Assembly (NCBI GenBank): GCA_963626085.1
Contig: CAVFVJ010000019.1
Span: 1 to 64,000, forward strand
Length of the DNA: 64,000 bases
Direction of reading: 5' to 3'
Origin: Colivivens sp963626085
GTDB taxonomy: Bacteria > Bacteroidota > Bacteroidia > Bacteroidales > Bacteroidaceae
The notes beneath the pieces are model-generated. The model was not told the DNA's origin and did not search any database. It saw nothing but the letters and a program-made list of their open reading frames with translations. The position numbers and the translations under genes are program-made. Within the stretch, counting starts at the first letter, position 1. Each line of letters starts with the position of its first letter. Positions 7,381-16,864 of the stretch are shown one piece after another.

Positions 7381-8634
7381 ATGAAAGAATTACTGAAAAG
7401 AATTATATTTGAGCAACAAGAGAATTGCAAGAACCTCACAGAGGGTGCTATACCGAGACATCTTGAAGAGGAATGGTTAACTACTTCCGAGATACTCATT
7501 ATCACGGGTATCAGACGGTGTGGAAAATCCGTACTGCTACAACAATTACGCGACAAGCTGAAGGAACGGGACTTCTTCTTCAACTTCGATGACGAGCGAC
7601 TGGTCAATTTCCATGTAGATGACTTTGCCACCCTCCAAGAGTGTTTCTTCGAACTATTCGGTGAGCAGCACATCTACTACTTCGACGAGATACAGAACAT
7701 CGATGGTTGGGAAAATTTTGTCAGACGGTTATACAACGAAGGAAACAAAATCATCATCACTGGATCAAATGCCCGAATGCTCAGCAAGGAGCTCGGCACC
7801 CACCTTACTGGCAGGTATATATCCGTAGAGACCTACCCATTCTCATTCAAAGAATACCTACTGTTGAAATACATAGAACCGACGCAAAAGGATTTCTACC
7901 TGATATCCGGGCGCACCAACCTACTCTGCCATTTCAAAGATTACTTGGAGAAAGGCGGATTCCCGAAATATCTGCAATCCCCATCTCCACGTTATATCTC
8001 ATCACTCTATGATAGCATCGTCTTTCGTGACGTTATGGCACGCAATAGTCTCACCAACGAAAAGGAGATACAGGAATTGACGTTTTACCTTGCAAGTAAC
8101 GCCACGAAAAGAATCACCTACAACTCATTAGGGAAACTTATTGGAATACGGCACGCAGAGACTATAAAGAATTATCTGGAGTATATACAGCAGACATACA
8201 TGATATTCCAGCTCTTGAAATACGCGCCCTCCGTCAAAGTTCAAATGCTAAGTCCGAAGAAGATATACTTCATCGACAATGCCATCATAAACAGAATTGG
8301 CTTCAACGCCACGGACAACCAAGGAGTCAAACTTGAGAACATGGTGTTCATAGAACTAAAACGCCGTGGCTACGACCTGTTCTATCATGCAGACAAGAAG
8401 GAATGCGACTTTGTGGTGCGTCAAGGCATCAAGATTACTCAAGCATACCAAGTCACTGTATCCATGACAGACGAGAAAACCCGCAAGAGAGAGATTGACG
8501 GACTACTAGAAGCCATGCAAGCATACGATCTGTCGGAAGGACATATCATCACCATGGAAGAGAAGGAAGATGTGGTCATTGGGAATCGCACAATACACAT
8601 CCTCCCTGCATGGGAATGGATGCTTAGGCAATAA
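7381..8634 (+). CDS. AAA_14/DUF4143 family ATPase, 417 aa
   Basis: A P-loop ATPase of the AAA_14-DUF4143 type. The Walker A loop GIRRCGKS is near residue 43, the Walker B YYFDEIQN near 100, and a sensor-like ITGSNARML near 125. The C-terminal DUF4143 half has a nuclease-fold-like strand pair (CDFVV...YQV). Members are numerous in Bacteroidetes and archaea and their function is not established. The promoter sits among palindromic arrays, so expression is probably tightly controlled. The gene ends 2 bases from the convergent gene's stop. The role is unknown; ATP binding is well supported. Confidence 0.9.
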   Translation: MKELLKRIIFEQQENCKNLTEGAIPRHLEEEWLTTSEILIITGIRRCGKSVLLQQLRDKLKERDFFFNFDDERLVNFHVDDFATLQECFFELFGEQHIYYFDEIQNIDGWENFVRRLYNEGNKIIITGSNARMLSKELGTHLTGRYISVETYPFSFKEYLLLKYIEPTQKDFYLISGRTNLLCHFKDYLEKGGFPKYLQSPSPRYISSLYDSIVFRDVMARNSLTNEKEIQELTFYLASNATKRITYNSLGKLIGIRHAETIKNYLEYIQQTYMIFQLLKYAPSVKVQMLSPKKIYFIDNAIINRIGFNATDNQGVKLENMVFIELKRRGYDLFYHADKKECDFVVRQGIKITQAYQVTVSMTDEKTRKREIDGLLEAMQAYDLSEGHIITMEEKEDVVIGNRTIHILPAWEWMLRQ

Positions 8635-8636
8635 TG

Positions 8637-9614
8637 TCATTTCTTCCTCAGTACCAACCACGGAGCAACACTATGGTGCTTCGCAGTACGGTATACGGCT
8701 GCCTCTTTCGTGAAACGTGTTGTGCCGTCGGAAGCACGGAAGAAACCACATCCATTACCACCGGTAAGATAGACTGCATCCACGAAACCATACTCACGCA
8801 AGGCATCGGCAAAGTCCCAAAGGGTTTCTGCATGACGGGTCTCGATGACATAAAGATTGTCGTCGACGGTGCGTCCCAAAGCCCTGCGCTCCACCTTACC
8901 GTGCAAGTAAAAGCGAGCTGGAATCTCTCCATTGGACACGAGTATGAACTGACGGAAATAAGATCCCTTGTGTTCCTCCACATAGTCCTTCACCCGTTCG
9001 CTCCGGGAGATACCTATCACCATGTAGCCATCCACAACAGCACAATAGCCAAGTCGTGAGACATCACTCTGCAACTGCTCACCATCGATGACCAACGAAC
9101 CGAGGTACTCGCCTGTGGTTGTATAGTCGGCTGTGCGAGTATACAGCAGCACGCTTTGGTCCGCTGTATCAGGTTCTTCTAGAGTCATCTCCGCCCGCAC
9201 ATTACGCAACTGATACATATCCAGAGCTACACCAAGTACAGAGTCGCTCTTCAACACCACTTCCGATTTGCCGCCCTGCGGCTTCATTCCAGCCAACTTG
9301 GCTATATTCTCCTTTGGTGACACAGAGATGCCCACACCTATATTATAATAGTAATTGTATAGTCGGACTCCTCCATAGGCTCCCACGAGTAGAACTGTCA
9401 CGGAGACAATGACTATGATATACTCAAGAAAGATTCTCCATTTGCTATGTCTTGCAACTACAGGTTCGTCAGACAAGCCACTGTCAGAGGGATCATCCTT
9501 CTCGATGGTAATGACTGGATTTTCCTGGCACTCCTGTGTGGAAGAGGGCTGTTCACAATCCTCTATCACGATTATGGGTTTCATCTGTATATCGTTTTCT
9601 TCCTTGTATTTCAT
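8637..9614 (-). CDS. membrane-anchored protein with phosphodiester-glycosidase-like C-terminus, 325 aa
   Basis: An acidic cytoplasmic N-terminus (1-58), one transmembrane helix at about 60-85 (IFLEYIIVIVSVTVLLVGAY), then an extracytoplasmic domain. The stretch YLTGGNGCGFF near residue 282, after a long beta-rich region, resembles the glycine-rich end of NAGPA-type phosphodiester glycosidases (PF09992), which remove or process sugar phosphodiesters. It overlaps the LytTR gene by 4 bases, so it is probably controlled by or signals to that regulator. Confidence in the enzyme fold is moderate. Confidence 0.65.
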   Translation of the reverse strand: MKYKEENDIQMKPIIVIEDCEQPSSTQECQENPVITIEKDDPSDSGLSDEPVVARHSKWRIFLEYIIVIVSVTVLLVGAYGGVRLYNYYYNIGVGISVSPKENIAKLAGMKPQGGKSEVVLKSDSVLGVALDMYQLRNVRAEMTLEEPDTADQSVLLYTRTADYTTTGEYLGSLVIDGEQLQSDVSRLGYCAVVDGYMVIGISRSERVKDYVEEHKGSYFRQFILVSNGEIPARFYLHGKVERRALGRTVDDNLYVIETRHAETLWDFADALREYGFVDAVYLTGGNGCGFFRASDGTTRFTKEAAVYRTAKHHSVAPWLVLRKK

Positions 9615-9979
9615 AAGCTGTCTCCTTCCTCTTCCAATGTAGTTTTGAGTTCCTTCAACGCATCCTTCGATGCCCTCAACTTAAAATCAGAAGTCAAGCG
9701 ATTGCCCATCAGCAACAGGTCTTGGTTAGATATGTTGATGGAATAGATGAACTCCTTGTTCACTATCAAGCTCTTGCCGACCCTCACAAAAGATGTTTCC
9801 TTCATTTGATTCAGTGCGTCGACAAAGAAATGAAGTTGGAACGTCATCGTCATCACCTTTCCGTTGAAAAGGTAGATGTCGGAATAGTTGCCTGAAGCCT
9901 TGATGAAAGCAATGTCCCCAGTGGGAATCCTTACAAGTTCCACCGATGTTGATATTTTCAGTCTTTCCATTCGTTTCAT
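9611..9979 (-). CDS. LytTR-domain DNA-binding regulator, 122 aa
   Basis: An almost bare LytTR domain. The family signature is visible as IAFIKASGNYSDIYLFNG (residues 23-40) and FVRVGKSLIVN (64-74), followed by a C-terminal helix. There is no receiver domain, so it is not a classical response regulator. It is coupled by a 4-base overlap to the single-pass membrane protein gene. Such small LytTR-membrane protein pairs can form one-component systems in which the membrane protein restrains the regulator; that is inference here. It lies 32 bases after ATPase copy 1 and may be co-transcribed with it. Confidence 0.85.
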   Translation of the reverse strand: MKRMERLKISTSVELVRIPTGDIAFIKASGNYSDIYLFNGKVMTMTFQLHFFVDALNQMKETSFVRVGKSLIVNKEFIYSINISNQDLLLMGNRLTSDFKLRASKDALKELKTTLEEEGDSL

Positions 9980-10011
9980 TTATATTTGAAATCCTTCAAC
10001 ACCACCAAACA

Positions 10012-11763
10012 TCACACCTCATCAATACGGTACAACTTCCATCCATCAAACTGCATGATGATTCTGTGCAGCTGTGTCCCTTGACGCAACGCCTCAACCC
10101 GAGGAGCCTCGGCATACGACTTTATCTGTGTCACTGCTTCGTCCCACTGTCGGGCAATCAAGTCCTCATGCGTCTTCTTCGTCATACCCCTCTCCTTTTT
10201 CGGAATCAGTTTCAGTTCCAGGATGTAGCTGTGTTTGGTGGGATAATGAGTCAAATCAGGCAGGAGGAAGAAGTCACAGTAACCGTGGTTCAGTTCCAGT
10301 TCCGGAGCTATGTAGTAATAATTGTTCAGACTGAGGTACGCCATGAAGAATCCCTGGAGGTTACGTTCCGCCTCGATACCGTCACGCACGGACGACACAT
10401 TGGCATAGCTCTCAGCCAAGAAGGTCAGTCCCTCTCTCCATTTACCGTCATACGCCATATCATAGTAATAGTCAGTGAGCCGATTCACGCTGAGGGTGGC
10501 TTTTTCCTCAAACATCTCCTTCAAATAACCAAAGTACTGTTTACGCACATTATTATTAGGAATGCCCAAGATGAGTTTGTCCCCACGAGTGCCCTTGACG
10601 GTCAGCATTCCATAATAGAACAACAGACTCGGAAATATCTCTGGGTCAGTAATACGATTTGCAGGGAACGTCTCCTCCAGATGGGTTATAATCTCACCTG
10701 TCTCCGCTATCCTCTCGATAACACCCTTACGGTCACCATCGAGTTTATCGAGCTGGATAAGCTTGCGCATTTTGTTGTAGTCCGTCTTCGTGTTAGGGTC
10801 TATCATGTCCTTTGGACTTTCACCCCTGTTCATATAGTTTCTGAGATAATACAGCACCATGTCACAGTTGAACACACGGCTTTGACTCGCCAACGCATCC
10901 TCTGCAAAGCAATAGTTGTCGTACCAAGGCTTCATCTCGTCAATGATTGACTCGATGTCAGCATCAGGACGAATTTGTCCTTGTTCCTTGTAATAAGTAA
11001 ACATCTCACGCACATCCTCTGTAGAGAAACCCAACATTTGGTTGAACTCCGCCTTAGTGGAGATGTGCCAACCGATATTGAAACCGCTGGTCACGTCATC
11101 GAGCGTCACGGGACTGACTCCCGTGATGAAGATGCGCTCAAAATTACCCTTGAACTTCTTGAAGATGTCACGGTAAAAGCCCTCAGCATGTGTAATGGCC
11201 CAATACACATCCTCACCCTGTTCGTTAAGCACTATATTGGTAAAGTTGTCATACTCGTCGATAATGAGATAAGTAGACAAATTCAATTTTGCAGACTCGT
11301 CATTGATGAGCGACAGTTTATCAGAAGCATCTTTCGCATCAAGGACTTTCTGTACAAACTCTTCAGAATACCACTGGCGATATACACCCACGAAACTGTC
11401 GAGTTTGATTTTGCAATAGTTATTAAAATGCTCTTCCAAATGCTCTATATCACCTCCTACCTGAGAGAAGTCGAGATAGAGAATCTGATACTTGCCTTGC
11501 AACGGTGTCGGGTGCTGACCTATCCACAAACCACCAAAGAGTTCTTGAAACCTGTCCTTGTTGCGGATGTCATAGTACGCACGGAGCATACTGATAAACA
11601 AGCTCTTGCCAAAACGACGGGGACGTATAAAGAAGAGGTTGCGCGCCTGGCTTTCCAACCTCGGCAAATACATTGTCTTGTCAACATAGTAGAGGTTGTC
11701 GCGCCTCACTATCTCAAAGTCCGACACGCCATACGGCACTTCCTTTATCTTATTTCGCTCCAT
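10012..11763 (-). CDS. AAA-ATPase with PD-(D/E)XK nuclease-like domain, copy 1, 583 aa
   Basis: The AAA-ATPase-like family (PF09820) with a C-terminal PDDEXK_9 domain. The Walker A loop is RPRRFGKSLF (residues 48-57), the Walker B YLIIDEYDN (165-173), an ITGVSPV sensor strand lies near 213-219, and the nuclease-like GYCDFFLLP...LELK runs over 494-518. The role of this large Bacteroidetes family is not established. Compared with copy 2 (15001-16752), residues 1-107, 168-347 and 453-583 are nearly identical, while 108-167 and 348-452 differ strongly. It has its own promoter. Confidence 0.9.
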   Translation of the reverse strand: MERNKIKEVPYGVSDFEIVRRDNLYYVDKTMYLPRLESQARNLFFIRPRRFGKSLFISMLRAYYDIRNKDRFQELFGGLWIGQHPTPLQGKYQILYLDFSQVGGDIEHLEEHFNNYCKIKLDSFVGVYRQWYSEEFVQKVLDAKDASDKLSLINDESAKLNLSTYLIIDEYDNFTNIVLNEQGEDVYWAITHAEGFYRDIFKKFKGNFERIFITGVSPVTLDDVTSGFNIGWHISTKAEFNQMLGFSTEDVREMFTYYKEQGQIRPDADIESIIDEMKPWYDNYCFAEDALASQSRVFNCDMVLYYLRNYMNRGESPKDMIDPNTKTDYNKMRKLIQLDKLDGDRKGVIERIAETGEIITHLEETFPANRITDPEIFPSLLFYYGMLTVKGTRGDKLILGIPNNNVRKQYFGYLKEMFEEKATLSVNRLTDYYYDMAYDGKWREGLTFLAESYANVSSVRDGIEAERNLQGFFMAYLSLNNYYYIAPELELNHGYCDFFLLPDLTHYPTKHSYILELKLIPKKERGMTKKTHEDLIARQWDEAVTQIKSYAEAPRVEALRQGTQLHRIIMQFDGWKLYRIDEV

Positions 11764-11792
11764 GCTTCACCCTGTGTTTATAATTCTCTCTG

Positions 11793-11824
11793 CAAATGTA
11801 CTGCTTTATGTCGAAATCACCCAA
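11793..11824 (-). promoter_or_regulatory. promoter of AAA-ATPase copy 1
   Basis: On the minus strand TTGG (11821-11824), 20 bases, TACATTTG (11793-11800). The sequence is almost the same as the promoter of copy 2, so the duplicated unit includes its control region. Confidence 0.6.
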
Positions 11825-11836
11825 TTATACGGTCCG

Positions 11837-14800
11837 TTACCTTACAAGATACTTGTCACCGTCTGTTATGTAAATTCCCGTTGTCTGAATGACCGGCAAC
11901 TGCCGTTGTCCCCGAAGGTTATAAATGGCCCCGCCCTGCGACTTGCCGCCGTCTTCCGGCACACTTTCAATGCCGACTGCATTTACGAAATCGTCAAATG
12001 AAGGCTGAAAGCCTATATAACTGATGGTACTCGTACCAGTGAGGGATGTCAGTCCAAAACAGGTCAAGCCCAAAGTGGAGTTCCATGGGTCAGTCTGACT
12101 GTTACCGTCAAGACCGCTCTTGGTTATATCCCATGCAATTACCTTTTCACCGTCACTCGCTGTAGCAGTATAGGTAGGAGACACAGACGAACCCTTGTTC
12201 ACTCCGTTCAACCACCACAAATAGCTCTTGCCATTGAGGAGGCTCAATCCCGTTCCCTTAACAATCAGATACTTGTCTGAGGCACGGACATAATAATCAG
12301 TCATACTCTGGTCGAGTTGCAGACATACATTGTTGTTGCCAGTACCCGCAGAGACGGTAATGGTGTTTGCAGACAGGTCATAACCAATCTTGTCCTGTGT
12401 GAGACGGTTTGCGTCAATGGATACCCAGTCGGTAGCAGTGAACTTATAGAGTTTCGTATCGAAATCCTTAAGGAGACGAAGGTAATAAAGTCCGGGTGCC
12501 ATCGTAGATGAGGAAGCCTGCAGACGGAAAGTAATCTGTTTCTTCACACTGCCGTCGTCGTTCAGCATCATCTCCGACGGAATGGGATACTCCCAGTCGA
12601 ACAGTCCCTGACTGTTAGCCTTGCCTGTCTGTGCAGGAATAGTCACATCCACAAGTTTCACACCGTCAATCAGTATGGTCGACTTGCGCGCCTTGTCATA
12701 CGTATTGAAACGACAGAGAAGAGACAGTCCGTCAGTAAGTCCGTCTGGATTGAACAGTGTGTACTGAATATATCCATCTGCTGTCACGTCCCGATAGCGT
12801 TCCATCGCCGCGATACCTGTATTTGAGCCTAAAGAGTAACTTGCATCATGAGCCAGTTCACTCTGTTGTTCTCCAGTACCCACAAAATCGACGGTACGGA
12901 GGTTGAGCACCGTCTCCAGCGAGTCCGCACGTCCCATCTCCCCTTTCCGGAATCCCTCTTCCGTCTGCTGGTAGAAATAGAGAACATAACGCGATTCATG
13001 AACAGTGTAGAACGGTACCAGATGCAACGTTGGCCACTCGGTCTTTCCGTACTCGTCCGATGCTTCAACAGTGAAGTCAAGCGGGGTATTTGTCGGTTTA
13101 ACCATACCAATTACTGAGTCACGGTCTCCTATGAGCAGAGGCGACGACATAAGTGTGAGAGGAGTTGTCATTGAACTGGGCGAATGTCCCCAACGGCTAC
13201 CATCGGAAAACTGTCTTGGCAAGTTCTCATAAGGAAGTCCCGTCCGCTCTGCTTCAGCCTCAGAAGAAGAGGTCGTCTTGGCAGCCAAAAGGAGTGGTCC
13301 ATACTTGAATGCCACATAATCTTCATAGTTAGGGCATGTCTCATAACGCAGTTGCATCGGCAGACTGACCTCAACAACATCCCCTGCTTTCCACTCGCGC
13401 TCAATATTGACATACCCAGCTTTTCCCAACTCGACATCACATGCGACAGCCTCACCGTTGACAGTAACACTAAACGACTCTGTTGTCCACCACGGGTGGC
13501 GCACTGCCAGCGTAAACCGTCCTCCTCTATCAACTGTTATCGTAGTTGAAGGCACTGAAGGATAGTTGTTGCGCTGTGTCACCGCAAATGTCTCCGATTC
13601 CAACTGTGACGGGATGAAGAGGTTGACATAAAGTGTACTGTTATCTTCGGAATGAGTGTATATGAAGTGACCATACCTACTATGGTTCTCCATTCCAGTA
13701 CCCACGCAACACCACAGGCTGAGGTTGGTGGTGGAATAGATTCTGTAACTCTGCGGGCGCAAAGGTGTGAAATAGACAAATCCGCCTGTGCGAGGGTTCT
13801 GTGAGGACATTATGTGATTCCACATGGTTGACTCATAGAAATCCGCATAACGAGCGTCATGAGTCTCATCGAACAGGATTTCGGAGAGTTTCAGCATATT
13901 ATAGGAGTTGCATGTCTCAGGACCTTCAAGATTTTCAATATATTGTTTACTGTTGCCTGCTGCAAGAAAATGTTCGCTCACGCTGTTGCCACCGATACAG
14001 ACAGTACGGTTGTCTACTACATCAGTCCAAAAATTGTGCGCAGCGATACGTTCCCTCTGTCCCGAGGTCTCGCGTCCACTACGCAGTTCCTCTTGATAGA
14101 CACGCTCAAGTCCCATATATTTGGGCACTTGAGTATTGGCGTGCTTACCATCAAGTAGGGTCAAGTTGAGAGTCTGCATACCATCAAGCATCTCCTTATG
14201 CTCGTAACGCTTGGCATAGTCGAGGTACTTTGAGTCGCCAAACAGTCGGTAAGCGTCTGCCAACACCTCCACCATACCTCCATGCTCGGATGCACCGAGG
14301 ACCTTTTGCACTTGACTGTCAGTAAGGTTTGAAATCACCAGTCCACTCCAATCCGCCAGTTTCCTGTACATCTCCATTGCCATTTTATTGTCAGCATAGA
14401 TCCAAGCGTCACGCAGACCTGCCAACATCTTGTGGATGTAATAATAAGGGCACCATCCAGTATACTGGTAGAACGTGTTTTCATTACCGGCGTAGAGCGA
14501 CTTCCACATCACGGATATCCTCTCAGTGCCTAAATATCCCTTCAATCCGTCCGTGCTATCATCGTTTGCATTTTGGCAATCCTTCAACACCTCCAAACAA
14601 TAGTTGAGGCGTTCCAAAAGTCTTGCTTTCATCTCTTTATCATGCGATGCCGCATAGGCGATTGTCAATGACGACACATAATGCGGAATGGTACTCTCAT
14701 AATACCATATAGAATAAACAGGGTGGGTATCACTCCACTTATAATACTTCGACGAGGAATCGTCATTAAGTCCCGCATCCATGATAGCACACGTCAACAA

Positions 14801-14974
14801 CCGGTCCACATCATATTCGAACAGGATTGAGTCATTGAGTTCCATCGCCCTTTTCTGTGGGCTGTCAAGTAGAGTGACCTCTTCAAGGTCGAAATGTTGA
14901 GGATAGATTTCGCTCTGCGCAGACACAGTCATAGACAGAGCAATACAAAAAGCAGTAGTAAGTTCTTTCTTCAT
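11837..14974 (-). CDS. secreted GH127-family beta-L-arabinofuranosidase-like enzyme, 1045 aa
   Basis: The start is set at MKKELTT because it begins a signal peptide ending at VSA-QS; a longer reading would overlap the ATPase stop. The catalytic core (about 30-560, DUF1680/GH127) keeps the residues known from HypBA1: Glu in SVSEHF (334), Glu and Cys in PETC (353, 355) and the Cys pair in WCCVG (422-423), with Cys as nucleophile and a zinc site. Beta-rich domains follow. The C-terminal 40 residues (IYNLRGQR...GIYITDGDKYLV) look like a secretion or sorting motif common in Prevotella exported proteins. It probably releases arabinofuranose from plant glycans. It lies 26 bases after ATPase copy 2. 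Confidence 0.85.
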   Translation of the reverse strand: MKKELTTAFCIALSMTVSAQSEIYPQHFDLEEVTLLDSPQKRAMELNDSILFEYDVDRLLTCAIMDAGLNDDSSSKYYKWSDTHPVYSIWYYESTIPHYVSSLTIAYAASHDKEMKARLLERLNYCLEVLKDCQNANDDSTDGLKGYLGTERISVMWKSLYAGNENTFYQYTGWCPYYYIHKMLAGLRDAWIYADNKMAMEMYRKLADWSGLVISNLTDSQVQKVLGASEHGGMVEVLADAYRLFGDSKYLDYAKRYEHKEMLDGMQTLNLTLLDGKHANTQVPKYMGLERVYQEELRSGRETSGQRERIAAHNFWTDVVDNRTVCIGGNSVSEHFLAAGNSKQYIENLEGPETCNSYNMLKLSEILFDETHDARYADFYESTMWNHIMSSQNPRTGGFVYFTPLRPQSYRIYSTTNLSLWCCVGTGMENHSRYGHFIYTHSEDNSTLYVNLFIPSQLESETFAVTQRNNYPSVPSTTITVDRGGRFTLAVRHPWWTTESFSVTVNGEAVACDVELGKAGYVNIEREWKAGDVVEVSLPMQLRYETCPNYEDYVAFKYGPLLLAAKTTSSSEAEAERTGLPYENLPRQFSDGSRWGHSPSSMTTPLTLMSSPLLIGDRDSVIGMVKPTNTPLDFTVEASDEYGKTEWPTLHLVPFYTVHESRYVLYFYQQTEEGFRKGEMGRADSLETVLNLRTVDFVGTGEQQSELAHDASYSLGSNTGIAAMERYRDVTADGYIQYTLFNPDGLTDGLSLLCRFNTYDKARKSTILIDGVKLVDVTIPAQTGKANSQGLFDWEYPIPSEMMLNDDGSVKKQITFRLQASSSTMAPGLYYLRLLKDFDTKLYKFTATDWVSIDANRLTQDKIGYDLSANTITVSAGTGNNNVCLQLDQSMTDYYVRASDKYLIVKGTGLSLLNGKSYLWWLNGVNKGSSVSPTYTATASDGEKVIAWDITKSGLDGNSQTDPWNSTLGLTCFGLTSLTGTSTISYIGFQPSFDDFVNAVGIESVPEDGGKSQGGAIYNLRGQRQLPVIQTTGIYITDGDKYLVR

Positions 14975-15000
14975 GATTAGTATTTTATTCCATTTGAGAA

Positions 15001-16752
15001 TCACACCTCGTCAATGCGGTACAACTTCCATCCATCAAACTGCATGATGATTCTGTGCAGCTGTGTCCCTTGACGCAACGCCTCAACCCGAGGAGCCTCG
15101 GCATACGACTTTATCTGTGTCACCGCTTCGTTCCACTGTCGGGCAATCAAGCCCTCATGCGTCTTCTTCGTCATACCCCTCTCCTTCTTCGGAATCAGTT
15201 TCAGTTCTAGGATGTAGCTGTGTTTGGTGGGATAATGAGTCAAATCGGGCAGGAGGAAAAAGTCACAGTAACCGTGGTTCAGTTCCAGTTCCGGAGCTAT
15301 GTAGTAATAACTATTCAGACTAAAGTACGCCATGAAGAATCCCTGGAGGTTGCGTTCCGCCTCGATACCGTCACGCACCGACGATACATTGGCATAAGCA
15401 GTAGCCATACACTCCAAAGTGTTGCGCCATTTGCCCTCAAAAGCCATCAGAGTGAACTTGTATTCCAAATCGGACAGGTTAACATACTTCACATTCTGAT
15501 ATTCCTCCAACAAATATCCATAGTATTGTTTACGTACATTGTTGTTAGGTATACCCAACACCAACTGACTTCCATAAGAACCCTGTATGGTGAGCATGCC
15601 ATAATAAAACAACAGACTCGGAAATATCTGCGGATTGGTAATCATCCGCGCAGGAAATGTCTCCTCCAGACGAGTCACAATCTGTCCTGTTTCGGCAATG
15701 GTGCGAATGATTCCCTTTCGGTCGCCATCGAGTTTATCGAGCTGGATAAGCTTGCGCATTTTGTTGTAGTCCGTCTTCGTGTTAGGGTCTATCATGTCCT
15801 TTGGACTTTCACCCCTGTTCATATAGTTTCTGAGATAATACAGCACCATGTCACAGTTGAACACACGGCTTTGACTCGCCAACGCATCCTCTGCAAAGCA
15901 ATAGTTGTCGTACCAAGGCTTCATCTCGTCAATGATTGACTCGATGTCAGCATCAGGACGAATTTGTCCTTGTTCCTTGTAATAAGTAAACATCTCACGC
16001 ACATCCTCTGTAGAGAAACCCAACATTTGGTTGAACTCCGCCTTAGTGGAGATGTGCCAACCGATATTGAAACCGCTGGTCACGTCATCGAGCGTCACGG
16101 GACTGACTCCCGTGATGAAGATGCGCTCAAAATTACCCTTGAACTTCTTGAAGATGTCACGGTAAAAGCCCTCGGCATGTGTAATGGCCCAATACACGTC
16201 CTCACCTTGTTCGTTAAGCACTGTATTGGTAAAGTTGTCGTACTCATCAATGATAACATAGAGCGAGTACGATCTTGCCCTCGCCTCACTTGTAATGATG
16301 GCAAACTTACCGACAGCGTCTTCTGTCTCCTTTACCTTTCTCACCACATCCTCAGAATAATATTCGTGGTAATCACGCACAAAACCGTCCAGTTCAACCC
16401 CCAAGTAGAAGTTAAACCTCGTCTCCAGTCTTTCTATATCACCTCCTACCTGAGAGAAGTCGAGATAGAGAATCTGATACTTGCCTTGCAACGGTGTCGG
16501 GTGCTGACCTATCCACAAACCACCAAAGAGTTCTTGAAACCTGTCCTTGTTGCGGATGTCATAGTACGCACGGAGCATACCGATAAACAAGCTCTTGCCA
16601 AAACGGCGTGGACGTATAAAGAAGAGGTTGCGCGCCTGGCCTTCCAACCTCGGCAAATACATCGTCTTGTCAACATAGTAGAGGTTGTCACGCCTCACGA
16701 TGTCAAAATCAGAAACTCCATACGGCACTTCCTTTATTTTATTTCGCTCCAT
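15001..16752 (-). CDS. AAA-ATPase with PD-(D/E)XK nuclease-like domain, copy 2, 583 aa
   Basis: The same length and domain order as copy 1: RPRRFGKS Walker A, YVIIDEYDN Walker B, C-terminal GYCD...LELK. Residues 108-167 and 348-452 are replaced by different sequence (for example FYLGVELDGFVRDYHEYYSE against NYCKIKLDSFVGVYRQWYSE), while the block between them is almost unchanged. The fixed parts look like the motor and nuclease, the variable parts like segments that recognise a partner or target (inference). The GH127 gene follows 26 bases after its stop, so both may be on one transcript. Confidence 0.9.
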   Translation of the reverse strand: MERNKIKEVPYGVSDFDIVRRDNLYYVDKTMYLPRLEGQARNLFFIRPRRFGKSLFIGMLRAYYDIRNKDRFQELFGGLWIGQHPTPLQGKYQILYLDFSQVGGDIERLETRFNFYLGVELDGFVRDYHEYYSEDVVRKVKETEDAVGKFAIITSEARARSYSLYVIIDEYDNFTNTVLNEQGEDVYWAITHAEGFYRDIFKKFKGNFERIFITGVSPVTLDDVTSGFNIGWHISTKAEFNQMLGFSTEDVREMFTYYKEQGQIRPDADIESIIDEMKPWYDNYCFAEDALASQSRVFNCDMVLYYLRNYMNRGESPKDMIDPNTKTDYNKMRKLIQLDKLDGDRKGIIRTIAETGQIVTRLEETFPARMITNPQIFPSLLFYYGMLTIQGSYGSQLVLGIPNNNVRKQYYGYLLEEYQNVKYVNLSDLEYKFTLMAFEGKWRNTLECMATAYANVSSVRDGIEAERNLQGFFMAYFSLNSYYYIAPELELNHGYCDFFLLPDLTHYPTKHSYILELKLIPKKERGMTKKTHEGLIARQWNEAVTQIKSYAEAPRVEALRQGTQLHRIIMQFDGWKLYRIDEV

Positions 16753-16781
16753 GCTTCACCCGGTTTTTATAATTCTCTCTG

Positions 16782-16813
16782 CAAATGTACGGCTTTATGT
16801 CGAAAGTACCAAA
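16782..16813 (-). promoter_or_regulatory. promoter of AAA-ATPase copy 2
   Basis: On the minus strand TTTG (16810-16813), exactly 20 bases, TACATTTG (16782-16789), leading to the start codon at 16752. Confidence 0.75.
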
Positions 16814-16821
16814 TTATTCGT

Positions 16822-16829
16822 TATCTTTG
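16822..16829 (+). promoter_or_regulatory. -7 box of the GNAT gene promoter
   Basis: TATCTTTG matches the -7 consensus and lies 36 bases before the GNAT start codon, divergent from and just outside the promoter of ATPase copy 2. No good -33 box is seen at the usual distance. Confidence 0.5.
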
Positions 16830-16864
16830 CAAAAGCAAGACTGAAACAACGATAACTTATACAT

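Larger units (their letters stand above)
10012..16804. repeat. two ~1.8 kb direct repeats flanking the GH127 gene
   Basis: The stretches 10012-11815 and 15001-16804 each contain an AAA-ATPase gene plus about 50 bases of upstream sequence, in the same orientation and offset by 4989 bases. Most of their length is near-identical, broken by two divergent blocks. No transposase, terminal inverted repeat or target duplication is visible, so this is a gene duplication with local exchange and not an insertion sequence. Confidence 0.85.

Noticed and set aside
9946..11892. Long plus-strand open frames (about 300 codons) opposite AAA-ATPase copy 1, repeated opposite copy 2
   Set aside because: They mirror the ATPase codons, have no recognisable domain, and recur only because the genes are duplicated.
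10012..16804. Composite transposon or insertion sequence pair around GH127
   Set aside because: The flanking copies encode ATPase/nuclease proteins with no transposase, and no terminal inverted repeats or target duplications are seen.
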